Assembly: GCA_949128115.1 (NCBI GenBank) | Contig: OX421965.1 | Coordinates: 50,955,257 to 51,019,256 of the forward strand | Length of the DNA stretch: 64,000 nucleotides | Direction of reading: 5' to 3' | From: Anaspis maculata | Lineage: Eukaryota > Arthropoda > Insecta > Coleoptera > Scraptiidae | In this document: piece after piece, positions 9,529 to 20,239 of the stretch | Layout of the letters: each line of letters begins with the position of its first letter | Position numbering within the stretch: position 1 is the first letter of the stretch | Notes under the pieces: model-generated | The model's database searches: none | Seen by the model: the letters and a program-made list of their open reading frames with translations, nothing else | Told to the model about the DNA's origin: nothing | Program-made: the position numbers and the translations under genes

Positions 9529-11828
9529 AATATCATAGTCGTCATCGCCAACAGCATTTTTATCTACCATGTGATAATAAAGTCCCTCAAACACAAAAGA
9601 AGTTGCCCATTGTAATTTGTAAGTTTGATTTTAGGAAATTGTAAGGGTCAGGTCAATTTTATATCCTTACAAGGCCTATTGGGACTACGATGGAACAATA
9701 TTATGAGGTTTGATGTGCATCGTTACCAACATAATCAGTTAGTAGTCAACATATGGTTGTTCTCTCAAAACACCCAGAACATTGACTGCAAATTGCAACC
9801 TTGATATTTTGTGTCAGTTTCCGTACCCCCTTCATTAACTTCAACTAACAAGACTTCTGGATCAGCATGGTGTAGGTGATAGGTACTGTAATGGGCAGCT
9901 TAAAATTATATAAATAAGGGGAATTATAATTTAATAATAAATTAGCATTACGGGCGATATAGGGAAAGAAAGAAATGGGATAAGGAAGAATACTGTGCTC
10001 GCGCCGCATTCCGGAGTGGTATGTTTGTGAGTCCCGGGCATAGACGTCCCGGGAGATTTTAGCAGAGGGGATGAAGCAAGAAAGGATCGGTCCGAAAGTA
10101 GAAACAGGGGTGAACCGATGGAAGAATTCGCGTCGTAGATAGCAGCCGACAACGGCAGATGTGCGTGAGGAAGAGAAAATTAATATTTATCAAGAGGAAA
10201 TTGACAAGAGTACTAAGACCATCGTTAATAGCTGTAGTGCATCAGTTACGAGAAAAGAAAATATTAGGGCAAGTCTGATTTCCATTGTAATCAAATGATA
10301 ATTGTTTTAGTGAGGTTTGAAGTAATTGTTTTGTTTATTAACCTTAGTAGGATTTGTTCTTGATATTTCGAACAGCCATAGTGAGCGTCAAACCGATTCA
10401 ATGCCCTGAACTTGCTGTGAGCTTTTAAATACCTGTTGTCAGTCACCTTCAAGACACCAGAAAAATGGTGAAAGCTTCAGTTACCCTTTAAAGAGATCCA
10501 GCCTCCGTAAGATTGATTTCCCTAGGTCAGTTCTGCTAAGAATCCGTATTTGGACCAAAATTCAAATCTGAGCGACCATCTCACACGCGTCATCTTCCCC
10601 CATAGAATAGAATAAAAGATTTCACCCTTTTCGCACGACAAGGAGTTTCTGAGCATTGAAAAGCTAGCGTTCCATAACGAATGAGAGAACCTTTTTAGAA
10701 CAATGCCAGAAAATTCAGTGTCGCTTCGAAAACGCTTCAAGATATAAAGGAACATAACATAATTTTTGCAGGCTGTTTAATTAGAGGCTAACCACGATGA
10801 ATTGTACACCTGATTGCAGATTTGCGTAAAGGTATTCAACTCAGCGTGAAATAGAGCTGCTGGATAAGTCTGTACGTTCAAAACTACAGCACCAGCCGGA
10901 TAATAAATTTATGGAATGTAAACACTCAATTTTATGTGAATTATTTATCGATAATTGAAATAATGGCTATAATTCCGAAATACCAAGACCTCAGTGACCA
11001 ACAATCTCTCTCTAAGCTCAACTAAATAATAAAGGTTTCTGTTCGGACAAGTGAAAATGCACCAGAAAGAAGGATGGATTAAAAATTAAATATCGACGAG
11101 GTCCTAATTAATTGGGCAGGGAATTAAAACTCAAGTGCGTTAGGAAACGGGATGACCAATAGTTCTGAAAATTAGGAAGGAAGCCAAACGGAATTGAATT
11201 GAACGGGTTGAATTAATCAGTCGTAGGGTTTTTGCGCGTAATTAGGGTGTACTTTTCATTCAGAAACCAAATGTAAACTTGAATTAACTAATTCCTATCG
11301 TTAGCTGGATTCAGCACGCTTGGAAATTATGTAATGAATAATTAAGCTTAACTTAATTAAATTGGCGATAATTGATCAATTCGTGATAAAGATTAGGTGT
11401 GGTTGAATGGCTTTGTTTATTTTTCAACATTTATTCAACTCTTCTTCATCTTTCAAAAAAGAACGTGAGGTTACTACTATAGTATGCTTGAGGTATTAGC
11501 ACGAAGGGAAATTGAAGTAGTTATAATCGATTTCAATGACTTAGGTAAAGGTTATTAAAAATACGGCAACGAAAAACACAACGTAGGGTCAATGAAGGTA
11601 TTACAACTAATTAAAATAATTATGGAGAAAGGGGTTTTCTCACAGTACCTACCTACCGATCGTCATACACCATCTTTTGATAGATACCCATTGCAACTTT
11701 CAAACAGTTCAAACAATCAGACATTTACGTTTTTGATCAAGTTCAAGACTTGTACAACTGACCATCAGTAACTAAGTAGATGTCGTCCTATCTTATAGAT
11801 TGAGAAAAAATCTGTATTTTACCTTTAC
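9529..11828. other. No further gene found; possibly intron of the channel gene
   Basis: About 2.3 kb downstream (minus-strand sense) of the channel exon. I looked for the expected next exon, which would encode the conserved stretch after LPTHGKG, and did not find it here. Only short frames and short local inverted repeats are present, such as two CCCGGG boxes near 10034-10054. Confidence 0.5.
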
Positions 11829-12064
11829 CTTTTCCATGGGTCGGCAGCTGGGAGCTCTCGTAATTTTTAAGCAGGTTTTCCAACACCATCGAAATGTTTT
11901 TGCTGACAATGTCGCTCACGGACCTACCGATTCGTGGCTTTCCGTTCTGGTCGGAAGTGTTGTTCAGGTGGTATCCAACGACGACATGTCTCAAAGACAT
12001 GTTCTGGGCCAACAAGTCGTGTTCAAGACTGGCACCTGGACTTTTCAATTCCAGGGAAAATGCG
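11829..12064 (-). CDS. Internal exon of a GRD-like ligand-gated chloride channel (Cys-loop receptor)
   Basis: The exon encodes part of the extracellular ligand-binding region of a pentameric Cys-loop anion channel in the neuronal plasma membrane. On the minus strand a pyrimidine-rich acceptor (TGTTTTCCCTCAG) ends at 12065 and a donor (AAAAG|GTAAAG) follows 11829, giving 236 nt and about 78 codons. Recognisable stretches are SVSDIVSKNISMVLENLLKN and YESSQLPTHGKG. I recall the latter as the N-terminal signature of insect GRD (GABA and glycine-like receptor) subunits, which continues in the next exon. NMS, NNT and NIS are possible N-glycosylation sequons. Codon use looks coding, unlike the surroundings. 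The other exons are not in the window, so the introns are long, or the next exons lie beyond the LTR element. A related RDL or LCCH3-type subunit is the main alternative. Confidence 0.72.
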
Positions 12065-12691
12065 CTGAGGGAAAACACATGTACAAAACCAATTTAAATT
12101 GAATGTAATTTGCTCGGTAATTTGTGAGAAGCAGCATGCAGGAGGAACAGATTTAGCTTAGCAAAGGAATCCATCTAGGTGAACAAAATGTACGACAAAA
12201 TCTAAATTTTTGTGTCTAATGAGAATGATCGAGCAAAAAAGATTGGAGGAATTGCTCAAATCAATCAAGAAGATTTTCGTCTGGAATCTGTTAATTTTTT
12301 GAAATAAATTATATTGAATAGCAGGTACCTACCTAATATCTTTGGTTGACAGCCTTATTAGATAAGTTTGAATAAACAGAACCGCTTTCACCAATAGCGA
12401 ATTTTCAGTTCTGTTTTAGGTAAGTACTTTATTACTTAGGATCCCACAAATTTCAATCCGGCTTTATGGGCGACAGTAAAACTATTGTCCTTGCGAGGTC
12501 CTTGTTTGAAGTAAGGATTAGAGACTTCAGGAAAAGCGCAAGAGCTCTTGCAAGATTTGCGCTTGAGCCTTCATTTCTTATTTCCAGGAACGTTTACATT
12601 ATTAGTGAAAGTGGAAAGATTGTCAAGTCATACAGGAAGCGTCCCCTTCTCTTAATTGATGAGCCGGTGCCGGTGTTTAAACCTGGACATA
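12065..12691. other. No gene recognised; short perfect palindrome
   Basis: An 80-codon frame (12466-12708) runs into the next transposable element and has no recognisable motif. Inside it, GCAAGAGCTCTTGC (about 12538-12552) is a perfect 14-bp palindrome within a longer imperfect one. Confidence 0.4.
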
Positions 12692-14187
12692 CAGTGCTCA
12701 ACAATTGAAGTGGAACACCTGAAAATTTTGGTCAAATTAAAATGGTCGTATTTTCTTAAGAAAAAACCGAATTACAATGAGCTTTTTTTCCTGGGCAGCT
12801 AATGTCATTAGACTACAGCATGATGGAATAATTTTTTGTTACAAGCTTGTCATATTATTTCTACAGGGTGAAGTAGTGAGGTACTGCAAAAAATGTAAAG
12901 TTTACACCTCTCCCGATCCGCGAAAAAATTTTTTTCAATTTTTTCAACTCGTTCTGGAAAAACATTGAGCCCATACCTCGAAACTGTTTTTTGGGTTTTT
13001 GTCTAGCTGTGTTAATTACAGGGTGATCTCAAAAAAGTGAAATTTTAGACTTTCAATGATAACTTCTTTCATTGTTATCCGATTTTCAACATCTTTAGCT
13101 CATATTAAAGCTGATACTTCAGGCGAGAACGTTCTGAGGTCGAAACTTATTGAAAACATTAATTCGATATAAGGGGACGTATCAGAAGCGACCCGAATGT
13201 TAAACAGCTTCCGAGTATCTGTTTGATGAAAGACAAAAACAAATTGAAACTTGTCCTCAGAGGATCCGCTAATTTGGACCATTTCGATCTGCATCTCGTT
13301 TTAGTTGTCCAAGAAATTTCCGTGGTAGAATCAAAACTTGACTGCGTTTTTCCGCGAAAAAATCGTATCTCTTATTTACCTGAAGGCGGCCGTAACCCAA
13401 GTTACAAAATTCACAACAATTCCAAAAATTCTCTTTGACAATGAAACACGTATACCTGCCAGTTCTGAATCTTGTAACTTGGGTTACGGTCGCCTACAGG
13501 TAAATAAGGGATGCGATTTTTTCGCGGAAACACGCAGTCAAGTTTCGGTTCTACCACGGACATTATCTTGGACAACTAAAGCGAAAAGCAGATCAAAATG
13601 GTCCGAATTAGCGGATCCTTTGAAGACACGTTTCAATTTGTTCTTATCTGTTATTAAACGGAAAGTCGGAAGCTGTTTTGCATTCTGGTCACTTTTGACA
13701 CATCCCCTTATATTGAATTGTTGTCTTCAATGAGTTTTGACCTCACACTGTTCTTGCCTGAAGTTTCAGCTTCAATATGAGCCAAAGAAGTTTAAAATCG
13801 GATAACAATGAAAGAAGTTACCATTGAAAGCCTAAAATATCACTTTTTTGAGATCACCCTGTAATTAACAGAGATAAACGAAAACCCAAAAAACCGTTTC
13901 GAGGTATGGGTTCAAAGTTTCTCCAGAACAAGTTGGAAAAATTCAACAAAATGTTTTCGCGGATCGGGAGGGGTGCAAACTTCACATTTTTTGCAGTACC
14001 TCACTACTACACCCTGTATAAATAATATGAAAAGCTTGTAACAAGAAAGAATTATGTCATGCTGTAGTCTAAGACATTAGCTGTCCAGGGAAAAAAACTT
14101 ATTGCAATTCGGATTTTGCTTCAGAAAATACGACCATTTTAATTTGACCAAAATTTTCAGGTGTTCCACTTCAATTGTTGAGCACTG
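12692..14187. mobile_element. Palindromic TA-flanked MITE with nested palindromic MITE
   Basis: The element begins CAGTGCTCAACAATTGAAGT and ends with the reverse complement. TA dinucleotides at 12690-12691 and 14188-14189 fit a Tc1/mariner-type target duplication. The outer arms (12692-13018 and 13864-14187, 327 and 324 bp) are inverted copies of each other along their whole length. They meet at GTTAAT-TA-ATTAAC once the inner element is removed. No transposase frame is present. Confidence 0.88.
13019..13861. mobile_element. Inner palindromic MITE inserted at the outer dyad centre
   Basis: 843 bp, beginning CAGGGTGATCTCAAAAAAGT and ending with the reverse complement (TTTTTTGAGATCACCCTG). It is flanked by TA at 13017-13018 and 13862-13863. 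The arms run to about 13407 and from about 13473, with a spacer of about 65 bp. Overlapping frames in it (for example 13338-13733) have no recognisable domain. Confidence 0.88.
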
Positions 14188-14189
14188 TA

Positions 14190-15060
14190 GTTGTCATAAT
14201 TTTTGAGCAACCATATGGGAAAAAGTGAGTTGAAGGGATGTTATAATTCGTTCTAAAATTTGGTAACACCAACATATCGCACATGTTTGCGTAAATAAAA
14301 GAAAGATTTTTTCCTCAGATACCTACCTTAACACAGAATAAATAAAGCTACAATATAATTTCTTTTCTGAAATGGTCCTTATACTGAAGTAGGGATCAGG
14401 GATCGCAAAGCGGGCAGTGGCGAGCAAAATGCAATAGTAAAGGACTTAGGACAACAACTTCCAGAGCTGAACATCAGTTTTGCGGTTTTCACGGCCTTCC
14501 TGGCACACCGAAAGGATCGGCGGAAGGACCTGACTTCAGTTTTCCTGCAATCCGCTTTACGCAGATGGCTTGATGCTTAATATCGTAACATGCACACAAT
14601 AAAACACTAGCAATATAGTTTCAATTTGAAATCCTAAATCTGAAGGACGGTATCTCCGCATCTATTTATGTTTTATACTGGAAAAGACGAGCATCAGACC
14701 GGGCCCTCCCCCCGTAATATCTTTAAAGTGCACGATGTGCACTTGTTAAATTCAAGAGGCGAGTCCTGATGGTTGGGCCTGTTCACAAAAGGGATGAATA
14801 CAAAACAATCGACGACTCAGCGGATTTTTTCTCTCGCGACGGATTGTCCGGAAAAGTGGAAAATTACAATATCAAATATTTGCTCTTTAGTCGATTTTGC
14901 TTCTGTCGAGCGAACACCAGTATAGTAAAGGTACAGTAGGTATAATACATATGGAAAGCATGACATAGGTATAAACCTACATCCTACATTATACATTACT
15001 TTTTCAATCATGGTAGCAAACAAGAAAGAGACCTGAATGCTGGATGATAAATTTCTGTCA
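14190..15060. other. No gene recognised
   Basis: Mixed AT-rich sequence. AGAGACCTGAATGCTGG near 15027 is a piece of a short dispersed repeat also seen near 26010 and 62722. Confidence 0.4.
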
Positions 15061-15086
15061 TAAACTCGCTGTGGCTGTGGTTGACA

Positions 15087-15492
15087 AGATAGGTAATTTT
15101 GAAAATTCCAAATTTTAAAGTAGGGTAGGGTAGGGTGGAAGCGAAGGGGTTGAAGATAAAAACTCTATCGGAGATACGTGTCCTAGATGTCCCTCTCAAA
15201 GTGAAAATCGACTTGTTTTGGCGGTTTGTCATAAAAATCTTAGGGTGCAAAGAATCTGGGGTGAGAAGTTTGAAAATGATTTTTTAATAGATGATTTTTT
15301 GAAAAGGACACACCCTCAGATTTCTTGCCGCCAATTATTTTTTACAGAAAAACGCTGAAACAGATCTACATATTTTTATTTTGCGTGGGACATCTAGGAC
15401 ATAACTATACATTGTCAAATTTTTATCTCCAACCCCTTCGCCCCCACCCTACCCTACTCTAGAATTTCAAACAGCATTACCTATCTTGCGAT
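15087..15492. mobile_element. Degenerate palindromic repeat related to family C
   Basis: AGATAGGTAATTTTGAAAAT near 15088 is mirrored by GCATTACCTATCT near 15476. GTAGGGTAGGGTAGGGTGG is mirrored by CCACCCTACCCTAC. GCAAAGAATCTGGGG is mirrored by CCTCAGATTTCTTGC. The centre is near 15288. The internal blocks resemble the interior of the two complete family C copies. Confidence 0.65.
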
Positions 15493-15569
15493 ATATCGAA
15501 TTTATTTTTATGAAATTCTCGTTCTGTCAAACATATTTTGAAATATTTTAAACCATCTCAACCCTTCTC

Positions 15570-15829
15570 AAAATGGGGTACTTGCCAATGAAACGGATTT
15601 GACTGGAAATTACTTTTAATCATCAACACGAGTAATAAATACTATTTCCTGGAAATTTCCGGAAAATAATATATCCATTGGTTGGAAAGATTTTTTTTTC
15701 AAAGGGTTGGTAACAGTACGGAAACTTCACTGAAATTTTCATGTTTGTATTTTTCAAATATTGTGATGCCACTATAACAGTTTTTTGAGCTTTCAACCCA
15801 ACAGTGCTGTTTGTTTAGTTTTTAGTATA
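15570..15829 (-). repeat. Host repeat R, copy 1 (left part)
   Basis: This is the reverse complement of 53331-53612. Shared landmarks are GGGGTACTTGCCAATGAAA, AAGGGTTGGTAACAGTA and GTTTAGTTTTTAGTATA. Its continuation is at 16896-16940, after the inserted family C element. Confidence 0.75.
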
Positions 15830-16895
15830 CCGGGTGATCATTTGAAAACTATCCACCTGCAATAACTACCGATTTCTTGTGAAAATGTCTTGGAGCAAAA
15901 GCAGGTCGATTTTTATATTGAGGGGGACATCTATAACATACATTGACAAATTTCTATATTCAGCCCCCTCGCCCCCACCCACCCCAACTTTGAAATTTCA
16001 AATGACACCACCCGTTTCGCGATACATCAAATTCAACAAAATTGAGTTCTCTTTCTGGAAAAATTTCTAAAATTTTTAACCCCACCCCCCTTTTCCCTTA
16101 AATTCTCTGAGTGTCCAGTTTAATATTCTTGACCTCTCAATTCAGCCAACGTCATCCTGCACAGCATCAAAAAAGAAAATTTTCTATGAAAAAAGTCCCA
16201 CCCCAATTCACCCATTTACTCCCCCCACCACACCTTGAAAATCTTAAATGACAATATCTACTTTGTGACATATCAAATTAAAGAAAATTGAATTATCTTC
16301 CCGAACACAATTTTTTCGAAATTTTCAAATCCCCCGTTTCCCTCCTCAAATACTCCAAATGTCCAATTAAATGGGGGAGGGGTTGAAAATTCCAAAAAAA
16401 TTATTTTTAGGAAGAGAATTCAATTTCCTTCAATTTGATGTATCACAAAGTGTATGGTATTTTGTTAAATTTTGTAGTTGAGGTGGAGGAGAGCAATTGA
16501 GAATTTGGGTGGCACTTTTTCCACCGAAATTTTTTTTCTTCGATGCTATTTTGGATGATGCTGGCTAAACTGAAGAGAATCGAGGGGTCCAGAATATTCA
16601 ATGGGACACTCAGAGAATTTTTAGGGAGAGGGGGGTAGGGTTGAAAATTAGAAAAATGCTTTCTTTGAAAAGAGAATTTGATTCTCTTCAATTTGATGTA
16701 TAGCAAGGTAGGTAGTGTAATTAGAAATTTCAAAGTTTGGGTGAGGGGGGGGGCGAGGGGGCTGAATATAGAAATCTGCCAATGTATGTTTTGAGTGTCC
16801 TCCTCGATATAAAAATCGACCTGTTTTTGCTCGAAGATATTTTGACTAGGAATCGGGAGTTATTGCAGGTGGATAGTCTTCAAATGATCACCCGG
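15830..16895. mobile_element. Palindromic MITE family C, copy 1
   Basis: 1066 bp, CCGGGTGATCATTTGAAAAC to the matching inverted end. TA lies at 15828-15829 and 16896-16897. The whole element folds on a centre near 16360. The internal arms are C-rich on one side (CCCCCTCGCCCCCACCC) and G-rich on the other. A second copy is at 57364-58432. No transposase is present. Confidence 0.85.
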
Positions 16896-16940
16896 TATTT
16901 GTGACGTCACAAATATATTTTTAAAACAGGCACTACGGCC
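16896..16940 (-). repeat. Host repeat R, copy 1 (right part) with CRE-type palindrome
   Basis: TATTTGTGACGTCACAAATA is a 20-bp perfect palindrome with TGACGTCA at its centre. The same sequence, in the other orientation of R, precedes the element at 51702. Confidence 0.75.
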
Positions 16941-17556
16941 GCAATTTTGGAAATTTGAGAAAGAGAAAAAATACGGGTACAATATTTTCACCCTTATTAA
17001 ACAAGAAATCGAATCAAAAACTTGTTTAATACATTTTTTATAGCAAAACTAAAAAATCCGTCCCACTATGTACCGGTTTCTTACCTAATACTAAAGAGGT
17101 GTCTCAAAAGTATCGCATTCTTAGTCCGAAGCAAAATATGGAATGAATTCACCACGGAATTCACTTGAGAACACAATTTTTTTTTTAAATCAATGACGCT
17201 TATTTTCGACGAAATTGGGATTGGGACTCAAAGGATGGGCTTTGCTACCCTCTATTTTTGTTATTCGAAGTGATCTTGGAAAACTGTTTATGATTGACTA
17301 ATTATTCAAGATTTTCAACCACTGGGTGTGCACTGAGCTTCTACTTAATACACAGATCCATAAATTTCAAAAATTCATTCTCCTTCAAAAACGCTATATA
17401 GTGAAAATTCCTCCATGTATGGGAACAAAAATAGTCATTTCTTGTTCTATTTTTTTTAGGGACCAATAGATTATTTTGCAGGCATTAATTAAGAAGACTG
17501 GATTTTTGTGATTTATGAATCAACCTGTATCCTAATCGAATTTCAGTGTACACCCA
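16941..17556. other. No gene recognised
   Basis: AT-rich sequence with short frames only. No terminal repeats are apparent. Confidence 0.4.
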
Positions 17557-17627
17557 CTAAAGTAGGTTCACGGTTCACTCCTACCGTGATTCTAGTCGGC
17601 TGTGAGATTTGGTTTCTAATAGCTGTA

Positions 17628-18571
17628 TTATAGCTGTATTACACTACACAATTTCTTGTACAATTTCTCGTACAATCTGCCAATATAGTGTCAAAAAACA
17701 ATGAACTTGATTGTTTAACTGACAGATTGTACAACAAGTTGTACAAGAAATAGACCTTTCCAAATTTGCGCTTGTCCTTTTCTATTATGACGTCATGATT
17801 TTGCGTAGATTGGGACAACTGTCAGTATGCAGTCATCTCATAGTGGAAGTGTCAGAGGCATAGGCAAGCACCGAGCGTAGAAAGGAAAGACTTATTACTA
17901 AAGTGGTTATTCATTGCTGTGTTACCTTGTGCGAAAATAATCTGAAGAAGCCTCTGAGAACCCCAGGGCTGTTCAAACTTTCATCTGGCTTCTCCTTCCT
18001 ACGGAACCACTCGTCGAAGTTTCTACCCCTGGAACTGTAAGAGTGGCGCACAGTAATTCTGGTGGCATCATTCAAAATTGAGTTCTGCTGAAGTTTTGAT
18101 GGACCAGTATCCATCAAATTTGTCTTTTCCGCTTAGCACTTGTCATAAATCAGGGCACTGAAAGTCCTTCAACTGCGATAATGAAGTGGTGAATCCTCTG
18201 CAGCTACTAATTCTACAGATAGATAAACAGTAAGTTTTCGAGATACAGCTTTGCCGGAATGAATACGCATTAGTATTTCCACCCGTCTTCGCTTTCACTA
18301 TGACTTCTTCTGATACTCTGTTTCTCCATCTGGCAAGATTTTCTTCCAGTGTGCACTTCACTGGTGATTTCTTCATCGTTTTTTCCACCAAAACAAACAG
18401 AGATTTTGAGGACCTGCTCATGACGTCTGGAATCTGACATTAACATGACATCATGCAACCGCGAAATGTGCGCAATGCGCGAAATATTTTGCGAAGATTG
18501 GGACAACTGTGAAAACCATTCTCTATCCTTTATTTTTGGAAAGGTCAATTGTGTAGTGTAATACAGCTATA
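17628..18571. mobile_element. Inverted-repeat unit M
   Basis: TTATAGCTGTATTACACTAC followed by ACAATT at the left end is mirrored at 18546-18571. Inside, TTTTGCG(T/A)AGATTGGGACAA is a direct repeat (near 17801 and 18487). A local hairpin around GTACAATCTG / CAGATTGTAC lies at 17670-17735. Three overlapping minus-strand frames of 68-92 codons (17911-18548) resemble no family I know. Confidence 0.6.
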
Positions 18572-19088
18572 AGTTTCCAAATCTAAAATTTGAAAACTCT
18601 CTACAACTTGGCAGTTGGTTGCACTAATGTTTGAAAGTTCAAGCTTGACAAAATCAACATTGACGTTTATGTCAAACAGACTGAAAATCGCGAGTTCCAC
18701 GAAAATTGTGGTGAAATTGTGCCCATTACTGTGAAAACTGTGTTTCTGCCTCGGCTGGTGTCTTAAACGATAACGTCCAGTGCCCATTCTGAAGCCCTCG
18801 AGGGTGCCATAAGAACTCGCTTCCGGGAGAAAATGAGCAGAGTAGGTAGAATGAACTCCCTTATCGTTCAGCTTTGGAGAGAAGACGTGAATTTATTCTC
18901 GAGAACCACATACTATGGAGGCATTGTGCACACTGTATATGACTTTTTTGAGGGTTTTGGGCAAGATGGTAAAAACCAGTGAAGTTGTATATTTTACGCA
19001 ACGTTTCGCCGATTAGCATCGGCTTCGTCAGGCTAAAATTTATCATATAATTAATTTAAAACATCAATAAACATTAACGAGAGCTTAT

Positions 19089-19325
19089 CAGGGCCGTCTC
19101 TAGACATTTGGCCGCTCTCGTGCAAAAACTGCTAGGCCGCCCCCTTCTCCCATTTTTTTGAGATGTCAAATTGTGTGTTTAGCTTTTTTTAATGAAAAAA
19201 TTTAAAATCTTCAGGGGCGGCCGCGGAGGTAAAATATAAAAATAAAAAAAATTGGTAAAAACGCCCCTTGAATCTGGCCGCCCTTGTGCCATGCACGAGT
19301 TGCACGCCCGCTTAAGACGGCCCTG
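19089..19325. mobile_element. hAT-type MITE
   Basis: 237 bp with 11-bp ends CAGGGCCGTCT / AGACGGCCCTG. It is flanked by an 8-bp target duplication with one mismatch: GAGCTTAT at 19081-19088 and GAGCTTAC at 19326-19333. Eight-bp duplications and CAGNG-type ends are hallmarks of hAT elements. It is non-coding. Confidence 0.85.
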
Positions 19326-19384
19326 GAGCTTACCGAATAGTAGTTTATTGACTATTTAAAATTAATTATATATTAAATTTTAGC

Positions 19385-19419
19385 CTGACGAAGCCGATGC
19401 TAATCGGCGAAACGTTGCG
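19385..19419 (+). other. Hammerhead-like stem-loop (non-canonical)
   Basis: CTGACGA is followed by one A, a GCCGAT/ATCGGC stem with a GCTA loop, then GAAAC. This resembles the hammerhead ribozyme core (CUGANGA - stem II - GAAA) but has one extra A before stem II. The other arm carries the same sequence on the minus strand (18998-19032). Confidence 0.25.
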
Positions 19420-19870
19420 TAAAATATACAATTTCACTGTTTTTTACCATCCTGCCCAAAACCCCAAAAAAATAATTTTATATACAAAGGAGTCCAAGGA
19501 CAGAGAATATACAACATTGTGCATACTATTTCTGGTTTTTGAAACGAGTACCCACACTTTAAAAGACTGGAAAGCTACAACCCATCCAATTTTTGTGTGT
19601 ATAGATTCATCGGCGCTAAGAAAATACTTGATTTCATTGCTCAGAGGACATCGTACTGGAACAAGAAATTTGCGGAAACTGTGGTGGGTGAAGTAGTTAC
19701 ATCCACTCCATACTTGCAATTTTCAAATTTCGTATTTTTTTCAATTTTTTGACAGCAACAGCAACAGTCAACAGCACACCAACATAACCTATCTTGACAA
19801 CAACGCACCAACATAACCTATCTTTCGAAGCCAGACGCTCAGACGCACACTATAGGCAGTTGGACGTAAT

Positions 19871-20103
19871 GGCGGCTTTACAAGAACTTCGTATGTCGAC
19901 GGCGACAGTGTCGCTGGCCAATAAGATTCGATCTGGCCGTATTCCCCTACCTTCCTCCATATCATTCTCGCAACACGAATTTCCGTCGTCGTGTCGTTCA
20001 AATTATTCAACTACAGTTGGTGTCGCCAGATTTTAACGAAGGAGTGGGGGGCTGTCGCCGACGACCACAGAGCTGGCGACATACGAAGTTCTGTGAAGCC
20101 GCC
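19871..20103. repeat. Inverted-repeat unit O
   Basis: GGCGGCTTTACAAGAACTTC at the left and GAAGTTCTGTGAAGCCGCC at the right are inverted copies, followed inward by GTATGTCG / CGACATAC and GCGACAG / CTGTCGC. Just upstream, CACCAACATAACCTATCTT occurs twice in tandem (about 19776 and 19806). Confidence 0.65.
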
Positions 20104-20239
20104 AAAAGTCTACTATGCCAAACTGTAAAATTTGCCCAGCCTACTAGAATCACGGTAGGAGTCAACCTACTATAGCTGGTTATTTTTACTGATTGACATT
20201 ATTTTCCATGACTCGCTATGTCCCTATATCGCTACTATA

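Larger units (their letters stand above)
18935..19487. mobile_element. Palindromic unit N, split at its centre by a hAT MITE
   Basis: The arms 18935-19080 and about 19334-19487 are inverted copies. Each contains CTGACGAAGCCGATGCTAAT followed by CGGCGAAAC (plus strand at 19385, minus strand at 19032). Removing the hAT insert leaves about 25 bp between the arms. Confidence 0.8.
17557..20178. mobile_element. 2.6-kb terminal-inverted-repeat element with nested palindromes
   Basis: CTCCTACCGTGATTCTAGT at about 17578 is the reverse complement of ACTAGAATCACGGTAGGAG at about 20143. Outside these, TAGGTT and AACCTA also pair. Between the ends lie three independent inverted-repeat units (17628-18571, 18935-19487, 19871-20103). 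Whether this is one composite transposon or several insertions bracketed by an older element is open. Confidence 0.6.

Noticed and set aside
12466..12708. 80-codon plus-strand frame as an exon
   Set aside because: It has no recognisable motif, runs across the boundary of the palindromic element at 12692, and spans a strong local palindrome.
17911..18548. Three minus-strand frames of 68-92 codons as a transposase or host gene
   Set aside because: They overlap in different frames, show no known domain, and lie inside an inverted-repeat unit. I could not support any function.
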